DNA of 64,000 bases. Source: Cavia porcellus. Lineage: Eukaryota; Chordata; Mammalia; Rodentia; Caviidae. The position numbers and the translations under genes were made by a program. Each line of letters starts with the position of its first letter. Position 1 is the first letter of the stretch. The stretch is from the NCBI RefSeq assembly GCF_034190915.1, contig NW_026947489.1, positions 63,054,001 through 63,118,000 of the forward strand, written 5' to 3'. Below are positions 59,225 through 64,000 of the stretch, one piece after another. Under the pieces are notes generated by a model. The model was not told where the DNA came from. It saw only the letters and a program-made list of their open reading frames with translations, and searched no databases.

Positions 59225-61310
59225 AGCTATTTTGGAGAAAACCAGACATCAGAATAGCTAGTGCTGATTTAGTATCATCTTGTTTTGAAGTCTCATCAAG
59301 CTTTTATTCTTCTGTCTCCATCGGCCTTAACAGGTTGTCTTGCTGGATTTTATTATATGTGATAATATAAACAAAAACTTTTATAGACGAGATTATACAG
59401 AAACCATTGTTCATTTTCTGTTGATTTCAAATACTGTGTAATACTGTCATTCTCTTGAATGGTTTTACACTGTCTTGATATGTTTGATGCTGCAGTATAC
59501 AAAGTTATACTCAAAGATTTCAAGGAAAGAGATACTATGGTAACTACTTTTATGTTGGGCTATCTTGTGGTGAAACACTATTTTGCTTAAATGGTTATGT
59601 TTTGACCTGCGCTGTTCTGTTGTTATGCCCTTTTTTATCAAACTTTTTTTATTATTTACTTTTTTATCTTTCTAATTAAGGGAAAAGTAAATAAAAAATA
59701 GCATGTTATATTATAGTAACCCACTTTGATTTCCTATTAACTTGATTTGAACTCCTGTATTGCCCTCACCATCTTGTTTTGACTGATTTTCCTCTATTCT
59801 GTTTTGCTTGATAGTACCAAGTTCAAAAGTATAGGCAACAACTGTGAAGACAATAAGATTCATCATGACGCCAATTCTGGTTGACTATTATCTTCTTATG
59901 AACTCCTGTAATGTCTCCAATATTTTGCTTTTATTGGCTTTGTTCTTTACTGTTTTGTCCAATTTTATTATAACTGATGATATAGGCAATTCTTTTTAAG
60001 ATAGCAAGAGGCATTATGGTAACCATTGTTGATCACCTTGTACTTTGTTTTTACATTATGTATTATGTCCATCCTTTTGATTTGACTGACTCTGTTTTGT
60101 TATGTCACATTTGGTTTTACTGTCTTCAAAAAAAGTAATAAGAACTGTGGTAGTAATAAAACCCAAAATGTGTAATTGTCATTGTACAAAAGAGAGGAAA
60201 AGAAAGTGCTCTAAAGGATATAACTGCATGTATATTTAAGTGTATAACACAGATAACCATATTACTGAGATTTGCTGGATCATTGAACAGAACTGTTTCC
60301 ATTCTCACTTTTTGAATGCCCACTTTATGTGCTTTAATTTTGTAACTTGAACAACTATTTCTAAAAGGGCAATATGTAATCTATTAACTAGTGACTTCCT
60401 ACTGTTTATTTTTTCTGAAATTCTGTATAACTTGTACCCTTTTTCTGTTTATTTTCTCCTTAAATAAAAAAAAAACCAATGGTTCCCATTATGCCTCTTG
60501 CTATCTTAAAAAGAGTTGCCCATATTATCAGGTATAATAGAATTGAACAAAACAGTACAGAGCAAAACCAATAAAATCTAATCATTGGACACCTTACAGG
60601 ACTTCAAAAGTAGATAATAGTCAAACCATAATGGGCATCATAGTGAATCTTATTGCTTTCGAAGTGGTTGCCTATACCCTCAAACTTTATACTATCAAAC
60701 AAAACAGAATAGAGTAAAATCAGTCAAAACAAGATGGTGAGAGCAATACAGGTGTCAAATCAGGTTATTAGGAAAACAAAAAAGTTACTATAATATATCC
60801 TGCTAATTTTTAAGTTATTTTTCCCTTAATTGAAAAAATAATAAGAAAAAATAAATTAATTTTTTTAAAAAAGGGGGAGATTGAGATAAAAAAGGACATA
60901 ACAGAACAATACAGGTCAGAACAGAATAATTTAATCAACATATTGTTTCACCACTAGATAACCTGACATAATAGTAGTTACCATAGTGTCTCTTTCCTTG
61001 ATATATTTGAGTATAACTTCGTATACTGTAGCATCAAACATATTAAGACAGTGTGAAACCATTCAACAGAATGAAAGTATTACAGGGTATTTAGAACAAG
61101 CTAACAGAAAACCAACAATGGTTTCTATATTATCTCTTTGCCGATAAAAATTTTTGTTTATACTATCACGTATATTAAAATATAATAAGATACTACATGT
61201 TAAAACCAATGGAAACAGATGAACAACAGCTTGATGGGACTTCAAAAGAAGATGATATGAAATCAGCACTAGCTATTATGTCTTGTTTTCTTCAAAATAG
61301 CTATTCATAC
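59225..61310. repeat. Large inverted repeat, two L1-family 3' UTRs tail to tail
   Basis: The left arm (59,225-60,034, element 4 sense) and the right arm (61,310-60,480, complement) match along their length. For example 'atatgtttgatgctgcagtat' (59,477) faces 'atactgtagcatcaaacatat' (61,022). The loop is 60,035-60,479. Identity by eye is roughly 80-85 percent. Confidence 0.82.
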
Positions 61311-63024
61311 TATCACAGACAATAAAATCAAACAACCCAAATTAAAATCATTGCAATTAATGAAAGCATTATATGACTTCAAACCAATATAACTGCAAAT
61401 CATGATTATCACATACTTTTATATATTCTTATCATTTTTAAATTAGGGAAACTATTCAGTATTTATACATGTGGGTTTGATTTATTTCACTTATGAGTAC
61501 GGTCTCAAGATGTGTCCATTCATTTATAAGTATCTCCATGTGATCATTATTTATAGCTGAGTAGTACTCCATTGTATAAAATTACCACAACTTTTTTATC
61601 CATTCCTCAGTTGATGGACACTTGGGTTGTTTCCAAGATCTGGCTATTACAAATTGTGCTGCTGTAAACATGGCTGTACATATATCACTGTGTTATGATG
61701 CACTTTGAGTTCTTCTGGGAAAATGCCTAGAAGTGGAATAGCTTGGTCGAACGAGGCTTCCAATCCCAGCTTTCTGATCAATCTCCAGAGTGACCTCCAC
61801 AATGGTTGCACCAGTCTACACTCCCACCAACAGTGCAGGAGAATTCCTTTTTCATCACAGCCTCTCCAGCATTTGTTGTTGGTGGTTTTGTTGATCTTAG
61901 CCATTCTTTCAGGAGTGAGATGGTATCTTAGTGTGGTTTTAATTTGCATTTCTCTAATGAGCAATAATGATGAACATTTTTTCATGTATTTATTTGCCGT
62001 TTGTATTTCTTCACCTGAGAATTGTGTGTTCATCTCAGGTGCCCATTTTTAGATTGGGTCTTTGAATTTTGGGAGTCTGGTTTTTTTTAATTCCTTGTAT
62101 GTTTTAGACAGAAGTCCTTTGTCTGAGGGGCAGTTCATTAAGATTTTTTCCCAGTTTGTGAGTTTCTTTTCACTATGCTGGAGATTTCTTTTGACATGCA
62201 GAAACTTTTTAATAAGAGGTGATCTCAGTTAGTGATTCTGGGAAGTATTTCCCATGTGGTTTGAGTCCTGTTCATGAATTCTCTACCTACTCCTATGTCT
62301 TGAAGGTTTTTACCCAATTTGTCTTCCAATAGACTTAGTGTTTCTGTTTTAATATTCATATCTTTGATCCATTTACATTTTATTTTAGTACATGGTGATA
62401 GGCATGGGTCTAGTTTTAGTTTTTGGCATATGTAGAGCCAGTTTTTCCACACCATTTATTAAAGAGAACAAGTTACAAACATGTTCCACTGAACATATTT
62501 GGCCCCTTTATCAAAGATAAGGTGGTTGAGTGTGTTTCTAGTTGTGGTTGTATCTTCTAATCTATTCCACTGATCTTCAGCTCTGTTTTGGTTCCAGTAC
62601 CATGTTGATTTTACTACAGTTGCTTTGTAGTATAACTTCCAAGTCAGAGATTGTGATACCTCCTGCCTTGCCTTTGCTGCTTAGAACTGTCCTTGTTACT
62701 CCAGGTCTCTTCTCGCTCCAGATGAATTTTAGGAGTGATTTATCGAGATCTATGAGGTATGTTGATGGTATTTTTATCAGGATTGCATTGAATCTGTATA
62801 ACAGTTTTGGGAGAATGGCCACTTTCACAATAATTATTCTTCCTATCCATGAGCAAGGGATGTCTTTCCATTTTCTGAGATCATCTTCAATTTCATTTTT
62901 CAGTGTAGTGTAATTTTCCCTCTATAGGTCTTTCACTTTCATGAGAGTAATTCCTAAATATTTCATTTTCTTGGTTGCTAGTATGAAGGGTGTGGCTTCT
63001 CTTATTTCTCTCTCTGTAATTTTC
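60480..63024 (-). mobile_element. L1 element, 5'-truncated: ORF2 end plus tandem-unit 3' UTR
   Basis: Minus strand, starting inside ORF2 near 63,024. ORF2 ends near 61,500. The 3' UTR begins near 61,470 and consists of tandem units marked at 61,271, 61,121, 60,977, 60,784, 60,625 and 60,481. A purine-rich insert 'aaaaaagggggagattgaga' lies at about 60,866. The copy stops at 60,480 inside a unit, without poly(A), exactly where element 4's poly(A) ends. Its last about 450 bp are missing. Confidence 0.88.
61500..63020 (-). pseudogene. L1 ORF2 C-terminal pseudogene
   Basis: Open pieces in order on the minus strand. 62,828-62,577 carries 'KLLYRFNAILIKIPSTYL' and 'LLKFIWSEKRPGVTRTVL'. 62,455-62,225 carries 'LDPCLSPCTKIKCKWIKD'. 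62,033-61,647 carries '[18 protein letters not shown]' with '[15 protein letters not shown]' and '[13 protein letters not shown]'. The C-x3-C...H-x4-C zinc-knuckle motif of L1 ORF2p (CWRGC...HCWWEC) is intact in sequence. The endonuclease and most of the reverse transcriptase are missing through 5' truncation, and frameshifts separate the pieces. Confidence 0.92.
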
Positions 63025-63027
63025 TTT

Positions 63028-64000
63028 TTTTTTATTTAAAGAAAAGGAAACGAAAAAAAATACATGGAGATTAAAAAAAAAGGGTAGAAATAATACTAAA
63101 TTACAGACAAACAAAAGGTAAGAAATTGCCAGTTGATAAGTTACAAATTGTCACCTTCGAAATGGCTGTTCAGGTTATAGAATTAAAGTATATAGAATGA
63201 CATTCAAAAAAATGACCCTACAAACCATTCTGCTCTATGGCCGAACAAAAGCTCCGTAATATGATTATCAGTCCCACCTATTTGTTTTATATCTCTAAGA
63301 GGATAAGGTTAACCATATCAAAACAGAACAGAACATTTAAAAAAAATAAAAAACAATTTAAAGAAATACAGATTTCAAAGCAAGTCCACTGGAGATCTAC
63401 CTTATCTAACTGTCTCTAGCTTCTTACAAATAGTTGTCCCTAACTTCACCCACTTTCTATACTTATTGCATATTATAGAACTAATCAAATCATTACAGGA
63501 TGATGGAGTCTTTTTAGGTCCTCAAGTTCCAAATTAGGGAAGACAATACCAACTACCATCGCATCTCTCATTCTCTTTGTGATAGCCGTCCCCATCTCTG
63601 CATATGCTGAAGTTGAGCTGAAGAAACCAGTCCAGAGTCATTTTAATCAGCAAGCAATAGATTGCTAGAATTTATATTATAATGCTACAAAATAAGCCTC
63701 GGGTTTTTCAGGTCTCTTCCTCAGCGTATTTGTTCCTATCCTCTCTGTATTATAGGGAAAACCAAGTCATAACAAGACAACGAAACAATTTCCTAGATAA
63801 ACATGCAATGGATAGGACTTATAAAACTATAATATAAATGATCTTCCGTAGCTACTATGTTTTCTCTTGTTATTTTCAATAGATTTGTCGACAACACTGG
63901 CTTATTATAGTTAAACATACTATCACCTATTTTTATAAAAACTTATCTTTGACTGCATTGTAGTATTTGAGAGCTGTTACTGATTCATACCAGTATGGAT
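63028..64000 (-). mobile_element. 3' UTR of another member of the same L1/HAL1-like family, cut by window end
   Basis: Begins at a poly(A) complement 'ttttttttatttaaagaaaag' (63,028), the same end as element 1 ('ttttatttaaagaaag' at 22,770). Unit landmarks recur: 'attatcagtcccac' (63,265), 'caactaccatcgcatctctc' (63,551) and 'gtagctactatgttttctctt' (63,848). The protein-coding part, if any, lies beyond 64,000. Confidence 0.72.

Larger units (their letters stand above)
57087..60476 (+). mobile_element. ORF1-only L1 derivative (HAL1-like), element 4
   Basis: Full-length on the plus strand. 5' end 'cttctgggagaacatgacag', GC-rich 5' UTR (57,087-57,820), and a duplicated 5' UTR/ORF1-start block (57,690-58,216). 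ORF1 runs from 58,077 to 59,128, with an ORF1-ORF2 spacer up to 'gcagagaaggttgg' (about 59,200). It then passes directly into the 3' UTR at 'gaacagctattttgg' (59,220), which equals the L1 3' UTR start at about 61,310 on the other strand. ORF2 is wholly absent. The 3' UTR has five to six tandem units, then about 320 bp of unique tail and 'ccttaaataaaaaaaaaa' (60,459-60,476). Confidence 0.85.

Noticed and set aside
60480..61440. CRISPR array or satellite
   Set aside because: Units of about 145 bp are imperfect with no unique spacers, and they belong to an L1 3' UTR.
61705..62052. 115-codon plus-strand frame
   Set aside because: Shadow of the L1 ORF2 C-terminus on the opposite strand.

Overview
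The window is a gene-free stretch of a rodent genome, either intergenic or deep intronic, built mostly from transposable elements of very different ages. I found no convincing host exon, RNA gene, CRISPR array or operon. The open frames of 60-140 codons are chance frames or translations of repeats. Three things point to a rodent outside the mouse/rat group: (1) very many 7SL-derived B1-type SINEs carrying the internal duplication typical of B1; (2) very many tRNA-Ala-derived ID-type SINEs, plus B1-ID composites; (3) IAP-like and MaLR LTRs, with no recognisable mouse B2 or B4. The young ID-type copies end in a distinctive ...GGTACCGATAAAAAGGAAAAAGAC tail. That fits a squirrel-related or beaver/kangaroo-rat lineage. 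Beaver is my best guess, but it is not verified.

Layout. 1-14,300: dense SINEs, one L1 tail (3,530), one MaLR LTR (3,896), a 213-bp inverted-repeat element (7,259), a solo IAP-like LTR with a perfect 6-bp target duplication (11,462) and a MIR fossil (12,830). 14,300-22,750: old L1 fragments peppered with SINEs. 22,755-26,466: an ORF1-only L1 derivative (element 1, minus). 26,470-35,050: SINEs, a MaLR LTR cut by three SINEs (29,152), a DNA-transposon fossil (31,290) and an ancient L1 (32,600-34,075) cut by an LTR and SINEs. 35,050-37,500: ORF1-only element 2 (minus), with a bare poly(A) insertion inside. 38,043-38,825: a solo LTR. 39,800-43,600: the least repetitive part, with an RFX-type X-box at 42,229. 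43,909-44,611: a short chimeric L1-tail element. 48,607-50,137: ORF1-only element 3 (minus), which split a SINE. 51,369-56,405: three MaLR LTRs and an ancient L1. 57,087-60,476: ORF1-only element 4 (plus). 60,480-63,024: an L1 ORF2 end with its 3' UTR (minus). 63,028-64,000: the 3' UTR of yet another family member.

The connecting story is one LINE family. Elements 1-4 share a 5' end and an L1-type ORF1 but lack most or all of ORF2, like mammalian HAL1 ('half-L1') elements. Their 3' UTR matches the 3' UTR of the ORF2-bearing L1 in the same window. That 3' UTR is built of imperfect tandem units of about 145 bp. All copies are broken by stops and frameshifts, so none is a functional gene.
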